Below, piece after piece: positions 1 through 10,202 of a DNA stretch of 64,000 bases. Made by a program: the position numbers and the translations under genes. Source of the stretch: Algoriphagus machipongonensis. GTDB lineage: Bacteria > Bacteroidota > Bacteroidia > Cytophagales > Cyclobacteriaceae. Positions within the stretch are counted from its first letter, which is position 1. The number at the start of each line of letters is the position of its first letter. The stretch covers positions 3,351,001 to 3,415,000 of the forward strand of contig NZ_CM001023.1 in the NCBI RefSeq assembly GCF_000166275.1, read 5' to 3'. The notes below the pieces were generated by a model. It was not told the origin of the DNA. It was given only the letters and a program-made list of their open reading frames with translations, and did not search any database.

Positions 1-1
1 G

Positions 2-727
2 AAATCAGAATTTCCTGAAAAAAGTGATATTCTAGCACTTAAAAAGATTCAGGAAAATTTTCCGTATTTCCAGATACCTCATGTTTTAACTGCCCGTTTT
101 GATTATCTAAAAAATCAGGAGAAACACGGAGAAGCTCTTGGTTTTGCAGCGATCACTAGTCCCGATAGAATCTGGCTAAAGGAGTTGATCGAGAAAAAGC
201 CTAGCGTTGCTAAAGAGGCTCTAAAATCAGGAGAAAAAGAAGATTTGCTTCCAGAGGAAGCGAAAGGAAATAAAGACCCTAACTTAAGGACACAGTCCTT
301 GGTAAAACTTGGTAATGACCTAAAAGGCACTCCATCACCCGCTGAAAAGCCTGCAGAGGAAAAACCAAAGCCGGTTCGAAGAAAGAGAAGAGCTCCAAAA
401 GATGACTTAATCGAAACGATCAAAAAGAAAGAGAAAAAGACGATCGTAGATGCTAAAAAGAAAGAACAAATTGATTTGATCAAAGCTTTTAGCAAGAAGT
501 CAATCAAAATGGCGACGATAAAAGAAATCGAAGCCAATCAAAACACAGAGAACCTTGCTGAAAAAAGCACCAAGATTAATGACAACTTGATCTCAGAATC
601 TTTTGCAAAATTACTTGTCTCCCAAGGCAAAAAGCCGAAAGCAAAGCAAATTTATGAGAAATTGATGTTGAAATTTCCGGATAAAAGGTCTTACTTTGCG
701 GACTTGATTGAAAAACTGAAAGAATAA
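2..727 (+). CDS. TPR-like hypothetical protein, 5' partial
   Basis: The frame is open from the left edge, so the N-terminus is missing; 241 residues are visible. The early part has a helical stretch ending in SPDRIWLKELIE. The middle is charged and Lys/Glu/Pro-rich, probably disordered. The last 45 residues (KLLVSQGKKPKAKQIYEKL, then a short amphipathic helix) look like a single TPR-type helical hairpin. It lies 10 bp before secG on the same strand. A protein with this tail commonly precedes secG in Bacteroidetes; that is recalled synteny, not a search. Its function is unknown. Confidence 0.75.
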   Translation, partial: KSEFPEKSDILALKKIQENFPYFQIPHVLTARFDYLKNQEKHGEALGFAAITSPDRIWLKELIEKKPSVAKEALKSGEKEDLLPEEAKGNKDPNLRTQSLVKLGNDLKGTPSPAEKPAEEKPKPVRRKRRAPKDDLIETIKKKEKKTIVDAKKKEQIDLIKAFSKKSIKMATIKEIEANQNTENLAEKSTKINDNLISESFAKLLVSQGKKPKAKQIYEKLMLKFPDKRSYFADLIEKLKE

Positions 728-737
728 TCCTAATTAT

Positions 738-1103
738 ATGTTTACTTTATTAATCACCATTATACTGATTTTAGCAGTATTGCTAATCTTGGTCATCCTA
801 GGTCAAAACTCCAAAGGTGGAGTTGGAGCAGCTTTCGGTGGTAGTGCTTCCCAAATCATGGGAGTTACCCGTACCGGAAACGTTCTTGAAAAAGCAACTT
901 GGGTTTTGGCAGTATCTATCTTGGTACTTTCATTAGCAACTTCTGCTTTCTATTCAGGAAGTCAGCCAAACCAATTTTCTTCCCCTAACATTGAAAGCGC
1001 GAAGCAACAAACCGTATCGCCTACGTTTGGAAATGACGAAAGCGTTCTTCCAACAGAAACTACTCCTGCTACTAGCGAGGACACCACTTCTGGGGGTGAA
1101 TAA
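738..1103 (+). CDS. secG: Preprotein translocase subunit SecG
   Basis: This is a 121-residue protein with two hydrophobic segments (about residues 2-22 and 50-72). The conserved SecG loop between them reads GQNSKGGVGAAFGG and continues through the TRTGNVLEKATW region. SecG is the small non-essential partner of SecYE in the inner-membrane protein channel. The C-terminal 45 residues are Ser/Thr/Gln-rich and low-complexity, as in other Bacteroidetes SecG proteins. It probably shares a transcript with the upstream TPR-like gene and is followed by a clear intrinsic terminator. Confidence 0.93.
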   Translation: MFTLLITIILILAVLLILVILGQNSKGGVGAAFGGSASQIMGVTRTGNVLEKATWVLAVSILVLSLATSAFYSGSQPNQFSSPNIESAKQQTVSPTFGNDESVLPTETTPATSEDTTSGGE

Positions 1104-1126
1104 GTAAGAAAAACAAAACATTTGTT

Positions 1127-1157
1127 AAAGTCTGCTCTAAAAGGGCAGACTTTTTTT
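1127..1157 (+). terminator. Intrinsic terminator after secG
   Basis: A perfect 9-bp stem (AAAGTCTGC with GCAGACTTT) with a 9-nt loop runs into a T tract. It ends the secG transcript and separates it from the sterol desaturase gene. Confidence 0.85.
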
Positions 1158-1267
1158 GTTTGTCTAAGTTTGAACTGGTATTTTCCAATCTAGTAGTCAC
1201 CAAAATTCTGGTCGCCTTGATTTGATTTTGAGCTATCGGAATTCTTTTTACCATCCAATTCACCTCT

Positions 1268-2215
1268 ATGTACTCAAAACCTATTCGTCTCGAGGATCTT
1301 CATATCGAGAATTGGCCCAACCTAATACTATGGGCAGCACCAATCATGTTCCTTTTAGTTTTTATAGAATGGGGCATCAGCGCTTACCAAAAAAAAGACA
1401 CCTACAATACCAAAGACTTTTTTGCAGCATCCACTATCGGCTTGGTTAACGTAGGGATCTCTGCTTTGATTAAAGTGGCCACTTTCGGTTCAGCTCTGTT
1501 CTTTTACAATATTTCTCCATTTACGATCCCTGTGACTTGGTGGTCTTTTATCCTTTGCTTTATTGCGATCGATTTCGCCAGGTATTGGGCACATAGAATT
1601 GCTCATGAGCAACGTTTTTGGTGGGCGACACACATTACGCATCACAATAGCTCAAAGTACAATTTATCTGTCTCTTTTCGTTTGGGATGGACACAGCACA
1701 TCAAAGTCATCTTCTTCTTCCCAGTGATGTTTATGGGCTTCAACCCATTTGTCTTTTTCATCTGCCATCAAATTGCTGTTCTTTATCAATTTTGGATCCA
1801 CACAGAATACATCAAGAAGCTACCTAAGCCTATTGAATTTATTTTCACTACTCCATCCCACCATCGAGTACATCATGGCAGCGACGCGCATTACCTTGAT
1901 AAAAATTACGGTTCAACGTTTATTATTTGGGACAGGATGTTTGGCACTTTTATGCCCGAGGCAGAAAGACCTACTTACGGGATAACCAAGCCTGTAACTT
2001 CCTACAGTCCTATATACCTGGTATTCCACGAGTGGAATGACATCTTCAAAGACCTTAGAAAAGCAAATAGCTTCAAAGAGGCATGGAAAATCCTATTTGA
2101 TAAGCCAGGTGCAGAAATCATTGCCAACAGGGAAAAGGCCGAATCTGAAAAGAAAGCAGCTTCTGATTCCTTGATCAGGGAAGAGCTCTTGTCATTGGAG
2201 GTTCAGGAAAAGTAA
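1268..2215 (+). CDS. Sterol desaturase / fatty acid hydroxylase family membrane protein
   Basis: The 315-residue polytopic protein carries the three His boxes of the fatty acid hydroxylase superfamily: HX3H (His109, His113), HX2HH (His122, His125, His126) and HX2HH (His200, His203, His204). These bind a di-iron centre that hydroxylates or desaturates lipid substrates in the inner membrane. At least four hydrophobic stretches occur before residue 190. The hydrophilic C-terminal tail is rich in Glu and Lys. The substrate cannot be read from the sequence. The gene ends one base before the convergent gene's stop codon. Confidence 0.88.
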   Translation: MYSKPIRLEDLHIENWPNLILWAAPIMFLLVFIEWGISAYQKKDTYNTKDFFAASTIGLVNVGISALIKVATFGSALFFYNISPFTIPVTWWSFILCFIAIDFARYWAHRIAHEQRFWWATHITHHNSSKYNLSVSFRLGWTQHIKVIFFFPVMFMGFNPFVFFICHQIAVLYQFWIHTEYIKKLPKPIEFIFTTPSHHRVHHGSDAHYLDKNYGSTFIIWDRMFGTFMPEAERPTYGITKPVTSYSPIYLVFHEWNDIFKDLRKANSFKEAWKILFDKPGAEIIANREKAESEKKAASDSLIREELLSLEVQEK

Positions 2216-2935
2216 TTAGGCATCAGAATTAGATACATGCTGCAGTAGCAATCGTTTACTGACAGGAAGCAAAGTTTCTTCTAAGGGGAAATCATGATGG
2301 CAATGTAGTCTCCAGGTGGCTGGATTTGGCAGCTCCTGGATATCTTTAATTAACTGCAATTTAATTTTCTCGAGCGTGTTGATTATTGTTTTCTGAAAAA
2401 CACCTACCAACCACATCCGAATACTTCTAAACCTCTCCCCTGCCATTTGCAATAGATTGGACTGGTAGCGGAAAGCTAGTATCTCATTGGAATATTCTTT
2501 TGAGAGAAGCAGAAAACCCTCTTTGGTATAAATGGGCATAATCCCAACGGGCTCAAAAGCAATCTGAGTTTCCACATATTGGTAGATTTCCTTCCCTTTT
2601 TGGATTTGATTGGCGAGCATGGGCAGTGCAAAATCTGTGATATTGGCTATTTCCTGCATCAAATCTCCTTCGGGTTCTTTCGCTGCATAATTGAGTTTCC
2701 CCTTTTCAAAGTCAATTCCGGTCAATGCCTTGGGAAATAAGTTTTTCAAGTTGGATTTCCCTTTTTTAAGATCGTCGAGATTTCTATGATGATCTATGAG
2801 CTCTCCCAAGACAGGGTAAAGCTTGGAGGCATCAAACTGTTGGTCTGTAGACTGCAAATAAGAGAGTAATTGATACTTTTTGTATTCAAAATCAATCAGC
2901 CCTTCGGCAATCCAGTTTTTAGGAAGTGTCTTCAT
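2216..2935 (-). CDS. Conserved hypothetical protein (Bacteroidetes type)
   Basis: A 239-residue soluble, mostly helical protein with no signal peptide or membrane segment. I do not recognise a named domain. The chosen start is the ATG giving MKTLPKNWIAEGLIDFEYK; an in-frame ATG six codons upstream (2953) is the alternative. It is tail-to-tail with the sterol desaturase gene without any gap, so the two stop codons abut. Its 5' end faces the groES control region, so the two could share upstream DNA. Confidence 0.6.
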   Translation of the reverse strand: MKTLPKNWIAEGLIDFEYKKYQLLSYLQSTDQQFDASKLYPVLGELIDHHRNLDDLKKGKSNLKNLFPKALTGIDFEKGKLNYAAKEPEGDLMQEIANITDFALPMLANQIQKGKEIYQYVETQIAFEPVGIMPIYTKEGFLLLSKEYSNEILAFRYQSNLLQMAGERFRSIRMWLVGVFQKTIINTLEKIKLQLIKDIQELPNPATWRLHCHHDFPLEETLLPVSKRLLLQHVSNSDA

Positions 2936-2967
2936 AGGAAATAGGTTTACCAAAAATTAATAAAATC

Positions 2968-3083
2968 TGACATAAGTTTTGTCATGTTTGGAAAAATTGA
3001 CAGACAAAAAATTGAAAAAAAACGACTCAATATGCGCTATGACCTGACATTAACAGTCGATTTGTCAGCCTTTTTGACAAATC
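2968..3083 (+). promoter_or_regulatory. Cluster of TGACA/TGTCA half-sites upstream of groES
   Basis: Five TGACA or TGTCA half-sites lie at 2968-2972, 2980-2984, 2998-3002, 3045-3049 and 3063-3067, with a sixth at 3075-3079. The last two form a perfect 9-bp inverted repeat (3059-3067 and 3075-3083) around 7 bp. The first two form the opposite arrangement, also with a 7-bp spacer. The position just upstream of a sigma-54-like promoter suggests enhancer sites for an activator. That role is inference. Confidence 0.6.
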
Positions 3084-3088
3084 CTTTC

Positions 3089-3105
3089 TTGGCATAAGAA
3101 GTGCT
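3089..3105 (+). promoter_or_regulatory. Sigma-54-type promoter (-24/-12) of groES-groEL
   Basis: The sequence TTGGCATAAGAAGTGCT matches the sigma-54 consensus YTGGCACGRNNNTTGCW. Both invariant dinucleotides are present (GG at 3091-3092, GC at 3103-3104) with the required 12-bp spacing. Predicted transcription would start near 3115, giving a leader of about 35 nt before the groES ATG at 3151. No CIRCE (HrcA) palindrome is present. Confidence 0.65.
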
Positions 3106-3150
3106 ATTAGGCATATGCATTTTAATCTAACATTTAAACAAATAAATTAT

Positions 3151-3429
3151 ATGTCAAACGTGAACATCAAACCTCTTGCAGATCGGGTTTTAGTACAACC
3201 AGCTGCAGCGGAAGAAAAAACCGCTTCCGGACTTTATATCCCGGACACTGCCAAAGAAAAGCCACAAAAAGGTACTGTCGTAGCAGTGGGGAATGGTAAA
3301 AAAGATGAGCCCTTGACTGTACAAGTTGGAGACACCGTACTTTACGGAAAATACTCCGGTACTGAGCTAAATGTGGACGGCGGAGATTACCTCATCATGA
3401 GAGAATCTGACATTTTCGCCATTCTGTAA
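3151..3429 (+). CDS. groES: Co-chaperonin GroES
   Basis: The 92-residue protein begins [17 protein letters not shown] and ends in [10 protein letters not shown], the usual length and termini of GroES. It caps the GroEL ring during ATP-driven folding of cytosolic proteins. The in-frame ATG at 3115 was rejected: it adds 12 non-conserved residues and would sit at the predicted transcription start. It forms an operon with groEL, 37 bp downstream. Confidence 0.97.
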   Translation: MSNVNIKPLADRVLVQPAAAEEKTASGLYIPDTAKEKPQKGTVVAVGNGKKDEPLTVQVGDTVLYGKYSGTELNVDGGDYLIMRESDIFAIL

Positions 3430-3433
3430 GTAA

Positions 3434-5098
<1,665 letters not shown>

Positions 5099-5119
5099 TT
5101 CCAACTATTCAAAAATTTT

Positions 5120-5147
5120 AAAAGGAGGTCCTTAGGCCTCCTTTTTT
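5120..5147 (+). terminator. Intrinsic terminator after groEL
   Basis: A 9-bp stem (AAAAGGAGG with CCTCCTTTT) around an 8-nt loop is followed by a T run. It lies about 20 bp after the groEL stop codon. Confidence 0.88.
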
Positions 5148-5269
5148 ATTTGCCTGATAACTAGGCATCGTATTTATTTAAGGCAAAAAACCACTAAAAT
5201 ACTTTTTTAAGGCAAGGGAATAATTGTATTTTGTACTTTATTGCCCCAACTAGATATCAAAATCGTTAA

Positions 5270-5665
5270 ATGATTCACTTTGACGCCATTTTTCTCGTGG
5301 ATGACGATCCTATCAATAACCTAATAAACAAACGGTTATTGAGTAAAGTGGAGATAACTGAGAGAATTCAAGAATTTTTAGAAGGTCAGTTTGCCATAGA
5401 GCGACTGAATGAGGAACCTTTGGATAAAACCCTATTGATTTTTTTAGATATAAATATGCCTGTAATGAATGGTTGGGAGTTTCTGGAAGCCTACATGGAG
5501 CAGCATCCAAACAGAAAAGATAAAATTGTTATCCTTTCTAGTTCCATCGATTTTCAGGACAGACAAAAGGCAAAAGGATACCCTGTCGTTTCAGGATTTT
5601 TAGAAAAACCCCTCACTTTGGATAAGATCCATATGCAATTATCAAAATATAGGATCAAGGAATAA
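5270..5665 (+). CDS. Single-domain response regulator (CheY-like)
   Basis: The 131-residue protein is only a receiver domain. It has the acidic cluster Asp11-Asp13, the phosphoacceptor Asp60 in FLDINMP, the Ser90-Ser92 switch position and Lys113 in LEKP. There is no output domain, so it probably signals through protein contacts or a phosphorelay. The span between the acidic cluster and the phosphoacceptor is longer than in CheY, a trait of a common Bacteroidetes subgroup. No histidine kinase lies nearby. Confidence 0.9.
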   Translation: MIHFDAIFLVDDDPINNLINKRLLSKVEITERIQEFLEGQFAIERLNEEPLDKTLLIFLDINMPVMNGWEFLEAYMEQHPNRKDKIVILSSSIDFQDRQKAKGYPVVSGFLEKPLTLDKIHMQLSKYRIKE

Positions 5666-5666
5666 T

Positions 5667-6791
5667 TTAATCCAATACAGGACCAAGACGATCCCAAATC
5701 TGTCTGATGAGTAAAAATGGAACAGGCAAATCGCCTGGAGCCCCGCCCATTCTCACAATCACTAAATTCTGCGATGGGACAACCATTACAAACTGTCCAT
5801 TCTTTCCCATAGCCTGATACATGTCTGCAGGTGCCTGCGGCACCAAACTTCCAGGCAACACCTGTTGACTTTGAGGGACCATGTAAGAATTTTTGCCATT
5901 CAACCAGGTGAGGTAACCATAGCTTGGGTTTAAATCCTGCGAACTTTGATGAAGGTCTTCAAAAAAATCTCTATCCCCTATTTGTTCATTGTCCCATTTT
6001 CCATTTGCCAGTAGCAGTAAGCCAAACCTAGCCATAGACCTTGCATCACTATAAAAAACATTATTATCTCCTGTTTTCTGCCACATCCCTTTCATACCAA
6101 TCTTATTCCCCAGCCTCTCTTTAAAAAAAGTCTGATAACTCATGCCGGATGCATTGGTAATTACTTGATCTAGCAAGGTATAGGGAGCATTATGATAGGC
6201 CCATCGCTCTCCTGCCTCAGCTTTGAAAACAAGGTTTTCCTGGTTGGTTTTTTCTGGGTAAGCAACTTGATCATCCAAGCCAGTAGTCATGCTAAGGTGA
6301 TGGCGAATTCGAATATCACGCTCCTCGCTGTTCGGCATGGATGTCCACCCTTTCCCCAAATACTCTTGCGTTCGGTCTTTTAAGGACAATAATTTTTCAT
6401 CCTCAGCTAAGCCAATCAAACTTGCAGTCAAGGTTTTTCCTGCGGAAGCCCAATACCAAAATGAATTCTGATCCATTGGCCCCAAGCCCGTAAGCTTATT
6501 TCCCCAATACTCCTCCACAACAATCTTTCCGTCCTTAAGAATAATAAACGCGCGAGTATCTTGAGTAGGCAACCAAGATAATAATTCCGCTAAGGCAGTC
6601 CCATCCCATCCCAGAGTTTGAAAATTAGTTTCCTCCCAAATTGAAGATTCTGTGGGCGGGTAATATAGGGAACTATTGGAATTTGGTTCCTGTGCATCGG
6701 CACAAGAGGAAAAAAATAAAATCCAGCAACCAAACACTAATTTTCCAATCACTTGAAAAGCTCTAAAAACTGAAAGATTGCTGGATTCCAT
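5667..6791 (-). CDS. Serine hydrolase, beta-lactamase/class C family lipoprotein
   Basis: A 374-residue protein of the beta-lactamase-related family. The N-terminus has a hydrophobic segment ending in the lipobox-like FFSSC (Cys30), so it is probably a lipoprotein facing the periplasm. Catalytic signatures are S116-A-G-K119 (SxxK) and Y199-H-N201 (YxN), with a C-terminal GKNGQF loop in place of the KTG/HxG triad. These enzymes cleave esters, amides or D-amino peptides; the substrate is unknown. It lies 3 bp after the S10 peptidase gene, so the two are probably cotranscribed. Confidence 0.87.
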   Translation of the reverse strand: MESSNLSVFRAFQVIGKLVFGCWILFFSSCADAQEPNSNSSLYYPPTESSIWEETNFQTLGWDGTALAELLSWLPTQDTRAFIILKDGKIVVEEYWGNKLTGLGPMDQNSFWYWASAGKTLTASLIGLAEDEKLLSLKDRTQEYLGKGWTSMPNSEERDIRIRHHLSMTTGLDDQVAYPEKTNQENLVFKAEAGERWAYHNAPYTLLDQVITNASGMSYQTFFKERLGNKIGMKGMWQKTGDNNVFYSDARSMARFGLLLLANGKWDNEQIGDRDFFEDLHQSSQDLNPSYGYLTWLNGKNSYMVPQSQQVLPGSLVPQAPADMYQAMGKNGQFVMVVPSQNLVIVRMGGAPGDLPVPFLLIRQIWDRLGPVLD

Positions 6792-6794
6792 AAA

Positions 6795-8303
6795 TTATTT
6801 TCTTAAAGTATCTTGAATAAATTCTTTTAAATCAGTCCTGAATTTCTCGGCTGAAGGTAAATGGGTATACATCATATGGCCCGCTTCATAATAAGTCATC
6901 TTGATTCTATCTGAAGCAGATTTTGGTAAACCTAAGTGTGAAATAGAATGCTCAACCCCATAAAACACAGTTGCCAAATCATAATATCCATTCATAATCA
7001 ACACTTTCATATTAGGATCCTTACTAAGGGCATCAGCCATATCTGGCAAAGTCGTGATCGCGCCTGTTGTACCCCAATACTGATTACCTCTATGAGACCA
7101 ATCCCATTTAAACCCATCCTTGCTGTAAGCTGAAGGTGCATACAATAAGTCCTTGCTTACTCCTAAGGCACCATGAAAGTAGTCAAGAAATAAACTGGTA
7201 TAAGCAGGTGAAATTGCATCACTTTGCGGGTCAGTAAAGGCAGACATGGACATAGGATCAAGATTAATCCCTTTATATCTAGAATCGAGTCTTCCCACAG
7301 TCATGCCTTCATCTCTCAATAATTCCTGGAATGTTTCTCCGGCATCCATCTTCAGACCAGCTCTTAACCAAACCTCAGCATCAATACCAGTATAACCTTC
7401 TAATTTCTGAGCAATAGAATTTTTATCTGCATCGGAAATGGTATTTCCCTTGAATAATGCCGGGGCATATTCATTTTCAGTAAAATCTCTAACTTCCTGA
7501 ACAAAGGATTCTATATCCGATCCCTTATTGGTGATTTTGTCATGATATCTTGCCGTTACTGCTACCGTAGGTAAGTAAGCGATATTAGATATATCCTCGT
7601 TTGGTACGAAAAACAAAGTTCTCAGGTCAAAAACAGAGGAAACCATGATTACACCGTTCAAGGCATAGCCTTGGTTCAATAAATAGCTCATTACCCCAGC
7701 ATTTCTGAAAGTACCATAGCTTTCTCCCAAAATGTATTTTGGAGAATTTAAGCGATCATACTCCTTCAAAAACTGCATGATAAACAAGCTGACGCTCCGG
7801 ATATCCTGATCTACACCCCAAAAGTCTTTTCCTGTAGCGTCTCCAATCGGAACGCTAAGCCCTGTACCTACAGGATCCATCATCACCACATCCGCTACGT
7901 CCAGGATAGAATATTCATTATTTGCCAATTCGTATGGCCCAGCCTGATTATAGTTAGGGTCATCAACTACAATTCTTTTGGGACCCATAATCCCCATATG
8001 AAGCCAATAGGAAGATGATCCAGGACCTCCGTTATAAGAAAATATTATCGGACGGTCTTTTTCAGGGTTCTCTTTAAAATACGCTGTAAACCCAAAAAGG
8101 GCGATAGGCTTATTCTGTTCATCTTTCAATTGGAAAGTTCCAGCTTTTGCGTTTAGGTTAATGGTTTTACCATCAATCGTTACGGACTGCTTCGAGTCGA
8201 AAACTTGTCCTTCGGGGATTATATCTGTTTTTGTTTCGGTTTTTTCCTGAGCTATCGCAAAGGTCGAAACCAAAAACAAAACCAGTAGAAATCTGATTTT
8301 CAT
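6795..8303 (-). CDS. S10 family serine carboxypeptidase-like peptidase, secreted
   Basis: This is a 502-residue protein with a Sec signal peptide (cleavage likely after AIA at residue 18). The S10 fold is supported by NGGPGSSS (oxyanion region, residues 91-98), the nucleophile Ser195 in GESYGT, an Asp in NGYYDLATV and a His in YEAGHMMYT near the C-terminus. It should remove C-terminal residues from peptides outside the cytoplasm. It is the first gene of a likely two-gene unit with the downstream serine hydrolase, suggesting joint peptide processing. Confidence 0.92.
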   Translation of the reverse strand: MKIRFLLVLFLVSTFAIAQEKTETKTDIIPEGQVFDSKQSVTIDGKTINLNAKAGTFQLKDEQNKPIALFGFTAYFKENPEKDRPIIFSYNGGPGSSSYWLHMGIMGPKRIVVDDPNYNQAGPYELANNEYSILDVADVVMMDPVGTGLSVPIGDATGKDFWGVDQDIRSVSLFIMQFLKEYDRLNSPKYILGESYGTFRNAGVMSYLLNQGYALNGVIMVSSVFDLRTLFFVPNEDISNIAYLPTVAVTARYHDKITNKGSDIESFVQEVRDFTENEYAPALFKGNTISDADKNSIAQKLEGYTGIDAEVWLRAGLKMDAGETFQELLRDEGMTVGRLDSRYKGINLDPMSMSAFTDPQSDAISPAYTSLFLDYFHGALGVSKDLLYAPSAYSKDGFKWDWSHRGNQYWGTTGAITTLPDMADALSKDPNMKVLIMNGYYDLATVFYGVEHSISHLGLPKSASDRIKMTYYEAGHMMYTHLPSAEKFRTDLKEFIQDTLRK

Positions 8304-8360
8304 GATTTTTAAATATTTATTGGTTGAAATGGTTTAATTATGAAGCAGTTTAACAAAAAA

Positions 8361-8771
8361 TCAGGACATAGGCTCACCAACCTTCAACTGATAACATCGC
8401 TCATGTAAGTGAAAGCCTAATTTCTGATAAAAGGCCTCGGCATCCTCTGCAGAAAACAATATCAATCGTGCAGTTGGGGCAATTTCTCTTGCTTTCAAAA
8501 GCAATTCTCTACCGATCCCCTGTCTTTGATGAGATTTCTTGACCGCCAAATCAGCTACAAAAGTGCGATAACAATAATCAGAGATCCCCCTCATAAAACC
8601 AATAAGATTCCCCTTATCATCTCTTGCGGTAACCCAGAGATTTGCTCCGCTCACCATCTGCTCTAGAAGCGTTCTATCTTCCATGGGTCGTCTTTTGGCG
8701 AGCGTTGATTTTTCTAACACTTCAATAAATTCCTCTAAAGAAATGTGTTGCTCTATTTGAATAGAAAGCAT
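8361..8771 (-). CDS. GNAT family N-acetyltransferase
   Basis: The 136-residue protein shows the GNAT core: a beta strand FVADLAVKKSHQRQG, the acetyl-CoA pyrophosphate loop RQGIGRELL, and a C-terminal EAFYQKLGFH segment. It would transfer an acetyl group to an unidentified amine substrate in the cytoplasm. It stands alone between the S10 peptidase gene and a divergent small gene. Confidence 0.85.
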   Translation of the reverse strand: MLSIQIEQHISLEEFIEVLEKSTLAKRRPMEDRTLLEQMVSGANLWVTARDDKGNLIGFMRGISDYCYRTFVADLAVKKSHQRQGIGRELLLKAREIAPTARLILFSAEDAEAFYQKLGFHLHERCYQLKVGEPMS

Positions 8772-8795
8772 ATATTAAATTATTAATTCAAAAAT

Positions 8796-9062
8796 ATGAC
8801 AGGAGGAGCTGGGTTTAGTATGTCAGGAAATCATTCGATGAAAGACAATCGAAATTTGGGAAAAATCCGTCCCAAATCAAGTGCTTCAAGTCAATATGAT
8901 TATAAGAAAAAAATGGATTTGGTTGATCAAAAAAATCTAGATCAAGCAATACAATTTAGAATAGATCGGAAATACCAAAGTGATCAAAGAAGAAAATGGA
9001 TTTTTAGAATGCTTTGTATCGGAGGAATTATCTTGACTATAATCATTTATTTAACAAGCTAG
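8796..9062 (+). CDS. Small membrane-anchored protein, conserved hypothetical
   Basis: An 88-residue protein. The Gly-rich start MTGGAGFSMSGNHSMKDNRN is followed by a basic middle and one C-terminal hydrophobic segment (about residues 68-86), so it should be tail-anchored in the inner membrane. Short proteins with this MxGGAG start recur in Bacteroidetes but I know no function. Its stop codon overlaps that of the convergent GNAT gene by 4 bp. Confidence 0.6.
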   Translation: MTGGAGFSMSGNHSMKDNRNLGKIRPKSSASSQYDYKKKMDLVDQKNLDQAIQFRIDRKYQSDQRRKWIFRMLCIGGIILTIIIYLTS

Positions 9063-9340
9063 ACCAATACATCTTGTAATTCCTTTCTTTTCTGAAAGGT
9101 TGCTTTTGCAAACGGGCAGAGTGGCAATACTTTGATCTCTTCTTTTCTTACATAGTCCACCAGTGCTTCCAAGAGTTGAGCTCCTATTCCTTGTCCTTTC
9201 AATGACTCATCTACCTCAGTATGTTCGATGATCAATTTCTTGGGGCCTGCCATGACATAAACCATTTCAGCAACCTGCTTTCCTCCTTGTTCTAAATAAA
9301 ACCAACCTTTCTTCCCGTCAAACTGATGTTGTATTTCCAT
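9059..9340 (-). CDS. Small GNAT-like N-acetyltransferase (YjdJ type)
   Basis: At 93 residues this fits the short GNAT subfamily related to YjdJ. It has the VDESLKGQGIGAQLLEALVDYVRK acetyl-CoA loop and helix (split here only by my quotation) and the C-terminal LPLCPFAKATFQKR segment, typical of this group. The substrate is unknown. It is 2 bp downstream of the VOC gene on the same strand, so the two are probably cotranscribed. Confidence 0.85.
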   Translation of the reverse strand: MEIQHQFDGKKGWFYLEQGGKQVAEMVYVMAGPKKLIIEHTEVDESLKGQGIGAQLLEALVDYVRKEEIKVLPLCPFAKATFQKRKELQDVLV

Positions 9341-9342
9341 AA

Positions 9343-9762
9343 TTAAGTTTTCGTCCTTCCTTCTACCATCTCATTATAAACCTTGTTAACTGGCTCCCAA
9401 AGCTCGATACTATGACCATCCGGGTCTAAAATATGAACAAATTTACCATAGTCAAAAGTCTCAATTTCATCGAGAATAGTTACTCCCTCCTTTTTTAATT
9501 CCACTACTAACTCCTCAAGATTTTCCACACAATAATTCAGCATAAAATCCTTTTCTGAAGGTTTGAAATAAGTAGTATCGTCCTTCATTGGAGACCATTG
9601 AGTAAAGCCTTTTTGCTCTGGATTTTCCGAGCTTCTCCATTCAAATGTGGACCCATAGGCATCTGTTTCTAGGCCTAAATGTTTTTGATACCAATCCTTC
9701 GTCTTCGCAGGATCTTTGACTTTAAAAAACACACCTCCGATTCCAGTCACCCTTTTTTTCAT
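9343..9762 (-). CDS. VOC family protein (glyoxalase/bleomycin resistance fold)
   Basis: The 139-residue protein has the VOC pattern: an early GVFFKVKDPAKTKDWYQKH segment and a C-terminal VHILDPDGHSIELWEP segment carrying the usual metal-binding Glu. I chose the ATG giving MKKRVTGIGG because the upstream alternative at 9798 adds non-conserved residues and overlaps the previous gene. Such proteins are dioxygenases, lyases or binding proteins. The reaction cannot be inferred. Confidence 0.85.
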   Translation of the reverse strand: MKKRVTGIGGVFFKVKDPAKTKDWYQKHLGLETDAYGSTFEWRSSENPEQKGFTQWSPMKDDTTYFKPSEKDFMLNYCVENLEELVVELKKEGVTILDEIETFDYGKFVHILDPDGHSIELWEPVNKVYNEMVEGRTKT

Positions 9763-9775
9763 GATTTCTATTTTT

Positions 9776-10138
9776 TTATGACTCTTTCCCTTTGACAATT
9801 AAAAACCAATTTCCTTCAAGCTCTAAATAACCATAGTCATAACAGTAGTGGTATTGGTTTCCTTTTTTATTAGTATAAATATGCGTATTGTATTTAAAAC
9901 TAAAGCCGGCCTGCACCAATTTATCTCTTGGTGCTTTGGCTAGGTTCTCCCCTTTTGGAATCATACCTTCTAGGATGTTCCTATTCCTTTTGAGAGTATA
10001 ATTGATATTTCGAATCAAATTCGTCGTAATGGCATTTTGTTGATTATTGTACGTATTTCTACAGGAATCATCACAAAACTTCTTATCAACCCTTCCTCTA
10101 ATCGGCTCGCCACAATTTAAACAGGTCCTTTTCTCCAT
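9776..10138 (-). CDS. Zinc-ribbon hypothetical protein
   Basis: A 120-residue protein that begins with a treble-clef or ribbon-like motif, C-x2-C (CLNCGEPI) followed by C-x3-C (CDDSCRNTY), within the first 28 residues. The remainder is basic and rich in Asn and Tyr and has no membrane segment. Similar short proteins occur in Bacteroidetes without known function; a nucleic acid-binding role is only a possibility. It lies directly upstream of the VOC and GNAT genes on the same strand. Confidence 0.6.
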   Translation of the reverse strand: MEKRTCLNCGEPIRGRVDKKFCDDSCRNTYNNQQNAITTNLIRNINYTLKRNRNILEGMIPKGENLAKAPRDKLVQAGFSFKYNTHIYTNKKGNQYHYCYDYGYLELEGNWFLIVKGKES

Positions 10139-10202
10139 GCTTTTCTTAAAAAGTAAACCTTAATCTACTAATAAAAGAAGAATTTAGGAATAGTGTTTTA
10201 AG

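Noticed and set aside
3115..3150. Upstream ATG giving a 104-residue GroES
   Set aside because: The extra 12 residues are not conserved and the predicted transcription start lies at about 3115.
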